A DNA stretch of 64,000 bases from Verrucomicrobiota bacterium (GTDB lineage: Bacteria > Verrucomicrobiota > Lentisphaeria > JABSQK01 > JAJFLO01), in the NCBI GenBank assembly GCA_021772615.1, contig JAJFLQ010000174.1, positions 40,802-104,801 of the forward strand. The letters run 5' to 3'. A program made the translations under genes and the position numbers. Positions 43,151 through 52,765 of the stretch are shown piece after piece (the stretch's first letter is position 1; every line of letters starts with the position of its first letter). The notes under the pieces were generated by a model. It had not been told where the DNA came from, searched no databases, and worked only from the letters and a program-made list of their open reading frames with translations.

Positions 43151-44641
43151 TCAATCAATGGGAAACGTGAATCTGACCGTCGTACCGAGCCCCACGCTGC
43201 TCTCGACGTCAAGGGTGCCGTTGAGTTGGTTAACCAGACCGCGAACAATCGACAAGCCCAGGCCCACGCCAAAACTCTTGGTGCTGAACAACGGTTCGAA
43301 TATGCGATCCAGGGCGCTCTGCGGAATGCCTGTACCGTTGTCCTCAACCTCGATAATGACCGTGTCTCCGGTCCGTCGACTCCGCAACACCAGGGACTTT
43401 GATGCCGGTATCGGCTTGTCGGCGGCTGTCGACGGGTCATACCCCATCGCATGTAAGGCGTTGTCGACCACATTGACAAGGCAGCGGCGGAAGTACTCCG
43501 GATCCAGATTCACATGGGTGTTTGCGGCAAGGTCCAGATTTAGATTCGCCCGCTGTGCGACCGGGTGCTCGTCGACTATCTCCCGAATGAGGTCATCAAT
43601 TAAAACGTTTTCCCGCTGAACCGAATGGCTGCGGGTAAATTCGCTCAGCTCGTCAATAATCACTTCACAGCGTCGTACATTCCGCTCCGCACGCGACAGC
43701 GTTCTTTCGATGCCGAGGTCGTAACCGCGCGTCCGCTGACCTATTGCAAACAGCGACGACTGGATGGTGCCCAGCGGATTGCGCAATTCGTGGTTGACCA
43801 CGGCAATGATCTTGCCAAGCGCGGCGAGCTTCTCCTCCTTCAGGAGCTTCTCCTGCGCCGCCTCGAGCTGCACGGTACGGCGCGACACGCGCGCTTCGAG
43901 CTGTGTATTCAATGCCGCCAGCGCCCGGGATTGTTCCGACACCTTCGCATAGCTCTGTATCAATTTTCGATTCCATCGGCGTATGGTGCGCAGGACTATT
44001 GTCCACATACCAAGCAGGAAGGCGATGGCAAGCACCAGCAGAACCGTATGCACTTTCTGTGTTCGCGCAGCTTCGGCGCTCGCGGTGTCGACCATGTCGT
44101 TGACCATGTCGCTGAGTGCGTGAACGCCGACGCCGTACTCGCGTTTGTAGGTACTATATTGGTCTGACGCCAGGATCCGTTGCGCGTCTTGGCGGCGACC
44201 ATCCCGAACGAGCGCGAATACCTCCTTCTCCAGTAACACAAGGGCGTTATTGGCGGCGGACATCTGCCGGTCATAGCGGCGCGCGACGGATTCCGGAATG
44301 ATGGCGTTCACGCGCCGTATCGCTGCCTCCAGTCGGGGCTCGTGCTCGAGATAGCGCTGCTCCCATCGCGGATCGCCGACCGCCACCGCCATATGCGTCG
44401 ACATAGTCAATACTTCGTCGAACTGGAGCACAATACTCCGCAGCTCCGCCAGCTCGACGTTCTTGTTGCTTATCTCGCGCGAAATGCGATAGAGGTGGTA
44501 GTTGCTCAGGTACAGGGTGACAAACGTCGCCAGCGTAAGAATCATGCTCGCAAGCACGATACGGGTAGGGTCATCCGTGACATCTTCCGAAACTGCGTCG
44601 TGTGAATGTATGGCGCCGGTATGCATGGATCGTGTGCGCAT
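43151..44641 (-). CDS. Membrane sensor histidine kinase with large periplasmic domain
   Basis: A 496-residue kinase. TM1 (about 28-46) and TM2 (about 200-218) frame a mostly helical periplasmic domain. A cytoplasmic coiled coil (about 235-270, 'QLEARVSRRTVQLEAAQEKLLKEEKLAALG') leads to the phosphoacceptor 'IAVVNHELRNPLGTIQSSLFAIGQ'. The ATPase has 'NVVDNALHAMG' (N box), 'VEDNGTGIPQS' (G1), 'FEPLFSTK' and 'GVGLGLSIVRG' (G2). No receiver domain is present. The helical sensor and the HELRNP box are shared with NtrB/ZraS-like kinases. It lies next to the PAS-hybrid kinase gene and the binding protein gene, same strand. Confidence 0.88.
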   Translation of the reverse strand: MRTRSMHTGAIHSHDAVSEDVTDDPTRIVLASMILTLATFVTLYLSNYHLYRISREISNKNVELAELRSIVLQFDEVLTMSTHMAVAVGDPRWEQRYLEHEPRLEAAIRRVNAIIPESVARRYDRQMSAANNALVLLEKEVFALVRDGRRQDAQRILASDQYSTYKREYGVGVHALSDMVNDMVDTASAEAARTQKVHTVLLVLAIAFLLGMWTIVLRTIRRWNRKLIQSYAKVSEQSRALAALNTQLEARVSRRTVQLEAAQEKLLKEEKLAALGKIIAVVNHELRNPLGTIQSSLFAIGQRTRGYDLGIERTLSRAERNVRRCEVIIDELSEFTRSHSVQRENVLIDDLIREIVDEHPVAQRANLNLDLAANTHVNLDPEYFRRCLVNVVDNALHAMGYDPSTAADKPIPASKSLVLRSRRTGDTVIIEVEDNGTGIPQSALDRIFEPLFSTKSFGVGLGLSIVRGLVNQLNGTLDVESSVGLGTTVRFTFPID

Positions 44642-44805
44642 GAACTACAGAAGAAGCCGCCGACTCGGCGGTGATGAGACATCTCACATGGCCTATGATA
44701 GACTGCACGAGCGAATATACAATGCAGCGGCATCGCGACGGAAACGCTTCGTCGGCGAAATGCCGATAGCCCGCCGGCGCCTGCTGCGCTATTGCCGGTG
44801 AGCAC

Positions 44806-46782
44806 TCACGTCGGATCGCCGGTGTCGTCAAGAACGGTGCGAATTACAGCTGCAATGCGATCTGTAAGGAAGGGCTTCTTGATGATGTCGCACACACCGA
44901 CTTCCTTAAATTCGGTCATCGGCACGCTGTCGATGTGGCCGGTGATCATGATAATCGGCATGTCGGGTCGAATCTCCCGAATTTTGCGGGATAGCTCCAG
45001 ACCCGTCATGGTGGGCATGGTAAAATCGGTGATGATCAAATCATAGTCGTTGGGGGCATTGCGTACGATATCAAGTGCCGCTTCGGAATCAGTGACCGAT
45101 TCTGCCGTGTATCCGAGAATCTCCAGAATCGCCTGGCACATGGTCGCAATCGAGACCTCATCGTCGACGATCAGTACGCGTTCCTGACCACCCACAAGAA
45201 CGGGCTCCGCCGTATCCGCCTCGTCAACGTCGACGTCTGGTTTAAACTGTGGAATAAACACCCGGAATGTAGCGCCGTAGCCAACTTCGCTATCAAGGTT
45301 GATCAACCCCTGGTGGCTTTCCACGATCCCGTGTACCACAGACAAGCCGAGGCCGGTGCCGTCCTGGGCGCCCTTCGTGGTGTAGAAAGGATCGAAAATT
45401 CGATCCCGAATGTCAGCGCCCATTCCCATACCGGTATCGGTGACGGTGAGCCGCACGTAGTCGCCGGCCGGCAGTGCGGTCGACGAGTTTTTCATGGCGC
45501 CGCAACGCAGTGTATCGAGACCGATAAACATCTTGCCGCCGGCCCCCTGCATGGCCTGGTAGGCGTTGGTGCAGAGATTCATCACGACCTGATGCAGTTG
45601 TGTAGCGTCGGCGTGGACGGTCGTTTTCCCGTCACAATCCCGTTGGACAATCTCAATCGTCGACGGTATCATGGCACGAATGATCTTTACTGCCTCATTG
45701 ACCACCGATTTAAACTCAAACACCGTACGCTCGTACGGTGTTCGCCGGCTGAATGTAAGGATCTGGTCGACCAATTGTTCGGCACGCTTGCCGGCCTCGA
45801 TCACCTGGTCAAGGCAATGCCGTGTGCGGCTGGTATCGGTCTGATGGCTGATCGCCAGATCAGCATAACCCATCATCCCGCAGAGCAGGTTGTTGAAATC
45901 ATGGGCAATGCCGCCGGCGAAGGTGCCGATAGCCTCCATCTTCTGGGAGTGAAGGAGTTGCGCTTCAAGTTTTCTGCGTGCCGTTACATCACGAATAATG
46001 AGCCTGTACCCGTTCACGCCGTCACTGCTAATCTTTACGGCCGTGACCAGGGCGATGATGTCGTCGCCGTCAGGACGACTGAAGCTGGTTTCGTGGTCAT
46101 GGATATCCGCTACTGTATCGGAATGAACCTGTCCGGCTTCCGGCTGCAATCCGAGGTGTCGAAAGAGATCCGCGAACAGGTCCAGCCCCATCATCGATTC
46201 CCGAGAGCTGTAGCCGAAAAGCTCGACGCCCGAGTGGTTCACGTCGACGATCTCTCCCTGTGCGTTGCAGATGAGAATGCCGTCGCGGGACTCTTCGAAC
46301 AGCATTCGGTAGCGCCGTTCGCTTTCCTGGAGGGCGCGTTGTGATTCCCGACGTTCCTTTTCGAGGTGAATCTTCTCGAAACACCGGTCAAGCACGAGCA
46401 ACAGATCCCGTGGTTGAATCGGTTTCCGAAGATAATCATAGGCCCCGACCTTAATCGCCTCGACGGCTACATTCTCCGTCGAGCACCCCGTCATCATCAC
46501 GCAAACCAGCCCGGGATTCGACCGCTGGAGTTTGGGGATCAGCGTCATGCCGCTGCGTCTGCCAAGCTGGTTGTCGATCAGGGCGACATGTATCTCGTTC
46601 TCGAGATTGATTCTGACCCCGTCGTCGAAACTTGTGGCTACTGACACATCGAAGTTCTGCATGCCGAGCAGTTCGCTCAGGCTCTCGGCGAAGTCGCGAT
46701 CATCGTCGATGATCAACAACCGACCTTCCCGAACCCACGATTGTCGATTTTGCGCGGGATTATCCATCACTACTGAACTCAT
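44806..46782 (-). CDS. Soluble hybrid histidine kinase: REC-PAS-HisKA-ATPase-REC
   Basis: A 658-residue cytoplasmic kinase from ATG 46782 (GTG 46797 would add five residues and overlap the GGTGGAG ribosome site). The N-terminal receiver (about 20-140) has 'LLIIDDDRDFAES', 'VALIDNQLG' (acceptor Asp), and 'LRKPIQPRD'. A PAS domain (about 160-275) follows, then the HisKA/ATPase core: 'AIGTFAGGIAHDFNNLLCGMM', 'LCTNAYQAMQ', 'VTDTGMGMG' and 'GTGLGLSVVHG'. A C-terminal receiver (about 535-655) has 'VLIVDDEVSIA', 'LIITDFTMPTMTG' and 'KKPF'. No membrane segment is visible. The two receivers suggest it is controlled by one phosphorelay and drives another. Confidence 0.9.
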   Translation of the reverse strand: MSSVVMDNPAQNRQSWVREGRLLIIDDDRDFAESLSELLGMQNFDVSVATSFDDGVRINLENEIHVALIDNQLGRRSGMTLIPKLQRSNPGLVCVMMTGCSTENVAVEAIKVGAYDYLRKPIQPRDLLLVLDRCFEKIHLEKERRESQRALQESERRYRMLFEESRDGILICNAQGEIVDVNHSGVELFGYSSRESMMGLDLFADLFRHLGLQPEAGQVHSDTVADIHDHETSFSRPDGDDIIALVTAVKISSDGVNGYRLIIRDVTARRKLEAQLLHSQKMEAIGTFAGGIAHDFNNLLCGMMGYADLAISHQTDTSRTRHCLDQVIEAGKRAEQLVDQILTFSRRTPYERTVFEFKSVVNEAVKIIRAMIPSTIEIVQRDCDGKTTVHADATQLHQVVMNLCTNAYQAMQGAGGKMFIGLDTLRCGAMKNSSTALPAGDYVRLTVTDTGMGMGADIRDRIFDPFYTTKGAQDGTGLGLSVVHGIVESHQGLINLDSEVGYGATFRVFIPQFKPDVDVDEADTAEPVLVGGQERVLIVDDEVSIATMCQAILEILGYTAESVTDSEAALDIVRNAPNDYDLIITDFTMPTMTGLELSRKIREIRPDMPIIMITGHIDSVPMTEFKEVGVCDIIKKPFLTDRIAAVIRTVLDDTGDPT

Positions 46783-47149
46783 ATTGGCACACTCCACCCG
46801 TGGTTGTATCCTTGTCGACTTACATTTCGCAAGATCAATGCCAATAATTTGCGCTTTTCGCTACGAGTCCGCGGTAAAACACCGGTCTGTACGACCACGC
46901 GGCTTAACGTGCTGTCAGAACACGGTGTCGTTGGCGAGCAATGTCTGATAAAGCGACAGATCCGCCGCCGCCGGTATGGATTCGCGACGCTGACGCGCGG
47001 TTTGAAACGCATTGACGACGCGATAGTGTATTGCCGACGACTTGGGTCGCGAACAACGCGTGGCCGTAAGAAATCGTACGCGTGCACCCAGCAGGCCAGA
47101 CCGCGATCGGGTGACTGAGGCTGATTTCATATCCTGGATTGACTACGCT
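46783..47149. other. Intergenic region between the kinase genes and the polyketide cluster
   Basis: About 365 bases separate the divergent kinase gene and the first ACP gene. It must hold both promoters. I see no convincing promoter consensus, structure or small gene, only short GC-rich blocks. Confidence 0.4.
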
Positions 47150-47404
47150 ATGTCTACGACAGAAATTGAACGTGAGCTGTGCCGCTTTGTTGCGGAGAAC
47201 ATACTCGATGCCGACGTGGCCGTCGATGAGACCACGGTGTTGGCGCAAATCGGTATCGACTCGTTCTCTTTAATGGAGATTGTCTTATTCATCGAACGGC
47301 AATTCGGCGTGACATTGCCGGATAACGCACTTACTCCGGAGAATCTGGCATCCATACACGCGATCGCGAGTTGCATCGCGACACACCGCGGGACACGATC
47401 GTAA
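47150..47404 (+). CDS. Acyl/peptidyl carrier protein
   Basis: An 84-residue carrier from ATG 47150. 'IGIDSFSLMEIVLFIERQFGVTLPD' contains the phosphopantetheine Ser in the DSFS form, and the four-helix pattern fits. A longer in-frame extension to 47042 is GC-rich and not conserved, so it is left out. It is the first gene of the left-to-right polyketide cluster and lies 73 nt before a condensation-like enzyme, so it may carry a starter group. Confidence 0.85.
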   Translation: MSTTEIERELCRFVAENILDADVAVDETTVLAQIGIDSFSLMEIVLFIERQFGVTLPDNALTPENLASIHAIASCIATHRGTRS

Positions 47405-47477
47405 CGTAGCCGGCGTACAAAGCGCCGCGCCGGAAAAATCGACATGCCCGTTTGTTCTTAACTCGGACTATTGCGTT

Positions 47478-48764
47478 TTGACTGCATCGTTTCCTTCCAC
47501 CCTGCCATTGACCGGCGCTGATCATTTTCTGTGCGCTCTGGGCCGTCTGTCACGGCACATATCAGGCGGCGAGGCCGCGTGTCGTATCGATATCCATGTC
47601 GACGGACCTCTCGACGAAAAGCACATCGCAGCACGGTTTCGTTCGCTGACAGTCGTTGAATGGCTGTGCCACGTCAACGTCCATACGACATTTCCCGGCG
47701 CATTGCCGTGTTGGCGCAGCAGCGGTAACAATCGCGGCACGGCTGTTTCGTCTGGTGCTACGTCGATTCACAACATCACAACCTTAGGCCCCGACGGCGT
47801 GCCGCGCATGCTCGGATTTAAGATTGTCAATCGCCCCGATCAATCCGCAATTTTCACGCTTATATGGCACCACTCCATTATCGATGCACATGGCGCGGAG
47901 ATGTTTGTTAAAGCCGTTGCGGGGGCCGTAGACCCGGAGCCGATGCGGTTCTTTCCCGCGGCTCCCGGTGCGCCGCCGCCGCTCGTCGACCGGCTCAACG
48001 CGGCGAAAGCGGTAAAAAATCATATGAAACAGGTGTCATCGCCGGCGTTTGCCACACTGCCGGCTGTATCGCGGCGCACCCCGGCGACGACGCGCTATAA
48101 GGTTCTCGAGATTTCCGGAGCCGACCTCGAACGCTGCGATGCCAGGGCGAAAGCGCTCGGCGCCGGCGTTCGACGAAGCCTTTTTTATCTTGGCGCCACG
48201 GTACGGGGATTCGACAGTATGCTTCGTTCGATGGGGATAAGCAGCGGCGACCTGGTGGTGCCCATGCCGCTCGACCGGCGCAAAAGAGGCGCCTTTGGAC
48301 CGGTCGTATCGAATCATGTTTGCTTCTATTTTTATCGTATCCCAAAGGATGTGCTTGCGGATCAGGCGTCGACGCTGTCCACATTATCGGCACAGATGCA
48401 GGCGATGATGCGATCGCGGTTTCATGAATCGTACGCTTGTTTCTCCGATCTTTGCCGGCGATTGCCGATACCCTTGTATCTCTGGCTTCTCAAGCGACCG
48501 ACCAGAGGACGATTTGCCAGCTTCTTCTTCTCCGACACCGGTGAGTCAATGAACGATCTTACACACTTTATGGGGCGGCGAGTGACGAAGGCCATTCATT
48601 ATCCACCTAATTTTTTCCCACCAGGTTTCACTGTCGTATTTTCGCGGAACCACGGTGTCCTTTCGGTCTCCATCGCGTATTCGCCGGACATCATTGCGGA
48701 CGAATGCCTGCAGCAGTTTATCCACCGGCTCCGATCCGATCTGGGCATCTGCGGGGAGGATTGA
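47478..48764 (+). CDS. Stand-alone condensation-domain-like acyltransferase
   Basis: A 428-residue protein of the chloramphenicol-acetyltransferase-like/NRPS condensation fold. The catalytic motif is 'WHHSIIDAHGAEMF' (HHxxxDxxG). Conserved outer blocks include 'DLVVPMPLDRRKRGAFGPVVSNHVCFYF' and 'NDLTHFMGR'. Condensation-like stand-alone enzymes couple acyl chains to amino or hydroxyl groups, or to another carrier. Such an enzyme is not a standard part of aryl polyene clusters. It starts at TTG 47478. It ends 3 nt before the FAD oxidoreductase gene. Confidence 0.72.
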   Translation: MTASFPSTLPLTGADHFLCALGRLSRHISGGEAACRIDIHVDGPLDEKHIAARFRSLTVVEWLCHVNVHTTFPGALPCWRSSGNNRGTAVSSGATSIHNITTLGPDGVPRMLGFKIVNRPDQSAIFTLIWHHSIIDAHGAEMFVKAVAGAVDPEPMRFFPAAPGAPPPLVDRLNAAKAVKNHMKQVSSPAFATLPAVSRRTPATTRYKVLEISGADLERCDARAKALGAGVRRSLFYLGATVRGFDSMLRSMGISSGDLVVPMPLDRRKRGAFGPVVSNHVCFYFYRIPKDVLADQASTLSTLSAQMQAMMRSRFHESYACFSDLCRRLPIPLYLWLLKRPTRGRFASFFFSDTGESMNDLTHFMGRRVTKAIHYPPNFFPPGFTVVFSRNHGVLSVSIAYSPDIIADECLQQFIHRLRSDLGICGED

Positions 48765-48767
48765 ACG

Positions 48768-50012
48768 ATGCCGCTGCGCGAGATACACGCAGATGTCCTC
48801 GTTGTTGGCGGCGGCGCCGCCGGGGTCGCCGCCGCAGTTGGCGCGGCGCGGCGCGCCGGCACGGTAGTGTTGATCGAGCGCTACGGGTTTCTCGGAGGCC
48901 TGGCAACGGCCGCCATGGTCGGTACGGTATGCGGCATGTACTATCGCGACGAGTCCGATCAGCGCCGCCGTTGTTACGGCGGATTTCCCGCGGAATTTTC
49001 GGAGATGCTGGTGACCGGATCCGAAACCAAACCCGTTGATTTCGGAAAAGGATTGACGTTTCTTCCCTACCGGCCGTTCGTATTTCGGATGTGTTGCGAT
49101 ACCGTCATTGGCCGTGCGGGCGTTGCGCTGTTACTGGGATGTACGGCGGTAGATGTCGACATCCACGATGGAAAAATTCTGGCCGTTCACTGCCTGCAGC
49201 AACAGCGGTCCATAACGATTTATCCCGCGGCCGTTGTCGACTGTTCGGGCGATGCCTGCATGACCGTACTCGCCGCCGGTCGACTTCTGCCGGAGGAACC
49301 GCGCCAGGCGGCGGCGACGGTATTCGCAATCGCCGGTATCCAACCGATCCCTACCGAGTCGCTAAGGTTTCTGGTGATTCGCGAGGTCAAGCGGGCCGCG
49401 CGCCAGGGCACATTGCCGCCGGAGTGCGAACGTCTTTATATGATTCCCGGACTGCACCGTAACGGCTGCGCATATTTCAAACTCGGGTTGCCGGCGCCGT
49501 CAGGCGATACCGGACATGATTACACAGAGCTGGAGCGCTGTGCCCGCGAGCGAATTGCGTCAATCACAGCATGTCTTCGTCGCCAGGCCGCCGTATTCGC
49601 AGATGCCTTCGTTGGCGACGTTGCGGCGCAGATCGGTATTCGTACCGGCTCCAGGCCGGTCGGCTGCACCACCGTCGAGGAAGACGATATCACCAACTGC
49701 CGCAAGTACGACGACGGCGTTGCAATCGGCGTGTGGCCAATGGAACGGTGGGACGATGACGGCACATTGACAATGACATATTTCGCGGAGAACGATCACT
49801 ACGACATTCGCGCCGGCGCCCTGATGTCGGCGGATTATTCGAACCTCTACTTTGGCGGCCGGATGATAAGTGCATCCGAGGCGGCTATTGCCTCCGCGCG
49901 GGTCATCGGCACATGTCTGGGTACCGGCTGGGCGGCGGGCTGCCTCGCAGCAGCCGGGGATGACGGTGCCGACACCATGTCCAGTATCACCGAACAGCTA
50001 AAGCCGAAATGA
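48768..50012 (+). CDS. FAD-dependent oxidoreductase
   Basis: A 414-residue flavoprotein of the FAD_oxidored group. 'ADVLVVGGGAAGVAAAVGAARRAGTVVLIERYGFLGGLATA' is the dinucleotide-binding Rossmann signature with the ERYGFLGG typical of the family. The late 'LYFGGRMISASEAAIASARVIGTCLGTGWAAG' is the second FAD contact. Substrate unknown. Located between a condensation-like enzyme and an AMP ligase, it could oxidise a carrier-bound starter acid. It overlaps the next gene by 4 nt. Confidence 0.82.
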   Translation: MPLREIHADVLVVGGGAAGVAAAVGAARRAGTVVLIERYGFLGGLATAAMVGTVCGMYYRDESDQRRRCYGGFPAEFSEMLVTGSETKPVDFGKGLTFLPYRPFVFRMCCDTVIGRAGVALLLGCTAVDVDIHDGKILAVHCLQQQRSITIYPAAVVDCSGDACMTVLAAGRLLPEEPRQAAATVFAIAGIQPIPTESLRFLVIREVKRAARQGTLPPECERLYMIPGLHRNGCAYFKLGLPAPSGDTGHDYTELERCARERIASITACLRRQAAVFADAFVGDVAAQIGIRTGSRPVGCTTVEEDDITNCRKYDDGVAIGVWPMERWDDDGTLTMTYFAENDHYDIRAGALMSADYSNLYFGGRMISASEAAIASARVIGTCLGTGWAAGCLAAAGDDGADTMSSITEQLKPK

Positions 50013-51460
50013 ACGTATACGACATCATCACTGAATCCGCCGAAAAGTGGCCATCGAGACTGGCGATTATAGACCGTCACGGTTCCCTCTCGTTTCGCGA
50101 CCTCGCCGACAGGGTGGCGGAATTGCGTTTGCGGCTGAAGGAGCTGGGCGTCGTCCGCGGTTCCGGCATGGGGCTGCTTGCCGGCAATGATCGCGCCTTT
50201 GTAATCGGCCTGTTTGCGGGCGTCGGCTGCGGCGCGACGGTAGCGCCGGTATCGCATCAGCTCAAGGACGCCGAAGTCGTCAGCATGTTCGACGGCAAGC
50301 CGCCGCATGTGATTCTGGCAGACGGCGCCCTCACCAGGAGTTTTACTGCGGACGACGCCGTTGCGATCCCCATCGGCAATATCGACTATCGCCTGACGAC
50401 CTGTCCCGAAGCGGGTGACGGAGCGTATGTCCCGCATATCGACGATGCCGCATTCCTTCGTTTTACATCGGGAACCACGGGACGGTCAAAGGGTGTCGTG
50501 CTGGGTCATCGGTCGGTCCTGGAGCGTACAGAATCTGCACAGGCGGCGCTGCGGCTCTCGCCGGAGGATACCATGGTCTGGGTGTTGCCCATGGCCTACC
50601 ACTTTATCGTCTCGATCGTCGCCTATATGCGTTACGGCGTGTGCATGGCTATCTGCGACAATATTTTGGCTGCTTCGATTCTCAGCTGCGCCGTCGATCA
50701 CCATGCCACATTGTTTTACGGGTCGCCGATGCATTTTCGTATGCTGGCCGCCGACCGTTCCGGCATTGCGATGTCGCAATTGCGCCTGGCCATTTCGACG
50801 TCGTCAGCGATACCCGCGACGATAACTGTTGCGTTCCGCAAACGATTCGGAATTCCCGTGACCCAGGCCTTTGGCATTATTGAAGCAGGCTTGCCCATGG
50901 TGAACACGGCAGACAATGAAACTGCGTCCGATGCCGTTGGCCGCCCGACTCCCGGGTTCTCGGTCGCCGTATTGGATGACGACAATGAGCCTGTCACCGA
51001 CGGTTCTCCCGGACAGTTGGCGGTACGCGGTCCCGGTATGTTCGACGGCTATCTGTCACCGCCGGTAGGTCGTGCGGATGTTCTTGTGAACGGCTGGTTC
51101 TTGACCGGCGACATCGCGGAGATCGCAGAAGACGGTCTGGTTCGGATTGTCGGTCGCAGAAAGGCGATGATAAACGTGGCGGGAAACAAGGTGTTTCCGG
51201 AAGAGGTGGAAGCCGTGCTGAACGAACATCCGGACATTCGTCTGTCACGAGTGTACGGGGCCAGACACCCGTTGACCGGGGAGATTGTCGCCGCCGATCT
51301 GATTTTAACGAATTCAGATAAGCACATCGACGTCGAAGGTGTGATAAACTACTGCCGTCGCCGGCTTTCGATATACAAGATTCCGCAGCGCCTGCAACAG
51401 GTAGATCACATAGCCACGACCGGAAGCGGGAAGATCGAACGCATCAGTGACGCCATGTAA
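50009..51460 (+). CDS. AMP-dependent acyl ligase
   Basis: A 483-residue ANL-superfamily enzyme that activates a carboxylic acid as an acyl-adenylate and loads CoA or a carrier. 'FLRFTSGTTGRSKGVVLGHRSVL' is the P-loop, 'TQAFGIIEAGLP' the A5 region, 'NGWFLTGDIAEIAEDGLVRIVGRRKAMINVAGNKVFPEEVE' the hinge and A8. 'TTGSGKIERISDAM' ends the protein with the A10 Lys. Substrate cannot be read reliably from the sequence. Position beside the carrier, condensation-like and FAD genes suggests it loads the starter. Confidence 0.88.
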   Translation: MNVYDIITESAEKWPSRLAIIDRHGSLSFRDLADRVAELRLRLKELGVVRGSGMGLLAGNDRAFVIGLFAGVGCGATVAPVSHQLKDAEVVSMFDGKPPHVILADGALTRSFTADDAVAIPIGNIDYRLTTCPEAGDGAYVPHIDDAAFLRFTSGTTGRSKGVVLGHRSVLERTESAQAALRLSPEDTMVWVLPMAYHFIVSIVAYMRYGVCMAICDNILAASILSCAVDHHATLFYGSPMHFRMLAADRSGIAMSQLRLAISTSSAIPATITVAFRKRFGIPVTQAFGIIEAGLPMVNTADNETASDAVGRPTPGFSVAVLDDDNEPVTDGSPGQLAVRGPGMFDGYLSPPVGRADVLVNGWFLTGDIAEIAEDGLVRIVGRRKAMINVAGNKVFPEEVEAVLNEHPDIRLSRVYGARHPLTGEIVAADLILTNSDKHIDVEGVINYCRRRLSIYKIPQRLQQVDHIATTGSGKIERISDAM

Positions 51461-51630
51461 ACCGCGCTCGGGCGTGCTATCTTGCAGCCATTGTCGTTGC
51501 ATTATGCAATGCGTTGGAGGTGTCGACAACATCGATCTCGTAGCGCCGTTATTTTTTTCGAACTTTAATGAAGCGTTTCGAACCACATGAACCGGCTGAC
51601 GCCGGAGGACGATGCGGTTGGAGTAACAGC

Positions 51631-52401
51631 ATGAGTCAATCCACTACATTCCATATCAGAAACTGGTGCGCGTGGGCGCCGGGCGTGGATACGCCCGATG
51701 CATGGCGGGAATGGTGTGCCGGCGACCGTGACATCGCCGATTCCGGTACGCCCCGGGTGGACTTTCTTCCGGCCAACTTTCGGCGTCGGCTGAGTCGTGT
51801 GAGCAAAATGGCGCTCGCCGTCGCCTTCCGCTGCCTCGAGGAAGCCGGGACCGATCCTGCTGCGGTCCGATCTGTGTTTGCCTCGCGTTACGGCGATGTT
51901 GCAACCACGCTGGGCCTTCTCCATGATATTGTCGCCGGCGAACCGTTGTCGCCCACACGCTTCAGCCTGTCGGTTCATAACGCATCGTCCGGGCTCTTTA
52001 CGATTGCGGCAAAGAATCATCATCCGTCAACGGCCGTGAGCGGACGACGCGACACATTCATGTACGGCATACTCGAAGCCGCCGGCATGCTGCGCCATAC
52101 CGCGTCGCCGCCGGTACTGGTTGTGATGACCGACGAGCCGTTGCCGGAAATGTATGCCGCGTTTCGCGACGGCGACGAGGTCGCCTACGCGATTGCGTTG
52201 TTGCTCTGCGATGCCGAACCCGGCATGCCGGTGTCGCTGGACCATCGCAGCGGAACGCAATCGACCAACGTCGCCGGTGAACCGGAATGTCAGGCGTTAT
52301 CATTTGTTCGCTGGTTGTTGTCCGATAAGTCCGGCCTTACATTGTCGGGACAATCCCTGGACTGGTCGTGGCAACGGCCGCGTACGGACAACGGACATTG
52401 A
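51631..52401 (+). CDS. Beta-ketoacyl synthase-like chain-length factor (PF13723 type)
   Basis: A 256-residue protein of the half-length ketoacyl synthase-like family found in aryl polyene clusters. 'FLPANFRRRLSRVSKMALAVAFRCLEE', 'VFASRYGDVATTLGLLHDIVAGEPLSPTRFSLSVHNASSGLFTIA' are the recognisable blocks. No catalytic Cys is present, so it is a chain-length-factor-like partner and not an active condensing enzyme. I chose ATG 51631 because it has TTGGAG upstream; earlier in-frame starts at 51568 and 51613 region add a non-conserved leader. The 170-base gap before it holds the palindrome TTGCAT-T-ATGCAA (51496-51508). Confidence 0.72.
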   Translation: MSQSTTFHIRNWCAWAPGVDTPDAWREWCAGDRDIADSGTPRVDFLPANFRRRLSRVSKMALAVAFRCLEEAGTDPAAVRSVFASRYGDVATTLGLLHDIVAGEPLSPTRFSLSVHNASSGLFTIAAKNHHPSTAVSGRRDTFMYGILEAAGMLRHTASPPVLVVMTDEPLPEMYAAFRDGDEVAYAIALLLCDAEPGMPVSLDHRSGTQSTNVAGEPECQALSFVRWLLSDKSGLTLSGQSLDWSWQRPRTDNGH

Positions 52402-52498
52402 CGCAGCCGACGACGTGTAAAACTGAACGCACGGTTGCCGGCATGTTTTACAAGTCCCAACACGAGAATCGAGTCATTATCGAGGTCAATACACGGAT

Positions 52499-52765
52499 AT
52501 GGAAGATCTCAAGAACGAACTGCGGGAATTGATAATTTCCACGCTGGAAATGGAAGATGTCTCTCCGGACGACATTGAAGACGATACTATCCTGTTCGGC
52601 GATGGGCTCGGCCTCGATTCGATTGACGCCCTCGAACTCGGTATGGCGTTGCGCAAAACGTACGGCATTCGGATAAACGGCAAAACCAACGAGGTGCGGC
52701 AGAATTTTGCCACGATTTCGAGTCTGGCTGAATTCGTCGCGGCCCACCGGCAAGCACCGGAATGA
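52499..52765 (+). CDS. Acyl carrier protein
   Basis: An 88-residue ACP. 'FGDGLGLDSIDALELGMALRKTYGIRI' carries the phosphopantetheine Ser. The extended C-terminus 'EVRQNFATISSLAEFVAAHR' and the GLDSIDALEL core are the aryl polyene ACP pattern. The stop overlaps the start of the COG4648 gene (ATGA). Confidence 0.9.
   Translation: MEDLKNELRELIISTLEMEDVSPDDIEDDTILFGDGLGLDSIDALELGMALRKTYGIRINGKTNEVRQNFATISSLAEFVAAHRQAPE

Noticed and set aside
46904..47248. 114-codon minus-strand frame before the first ACP gene
   Set aside because: It overlaps the ACP gene and has no family resemblance and no ribosome site; it reads as an antisense shadow.
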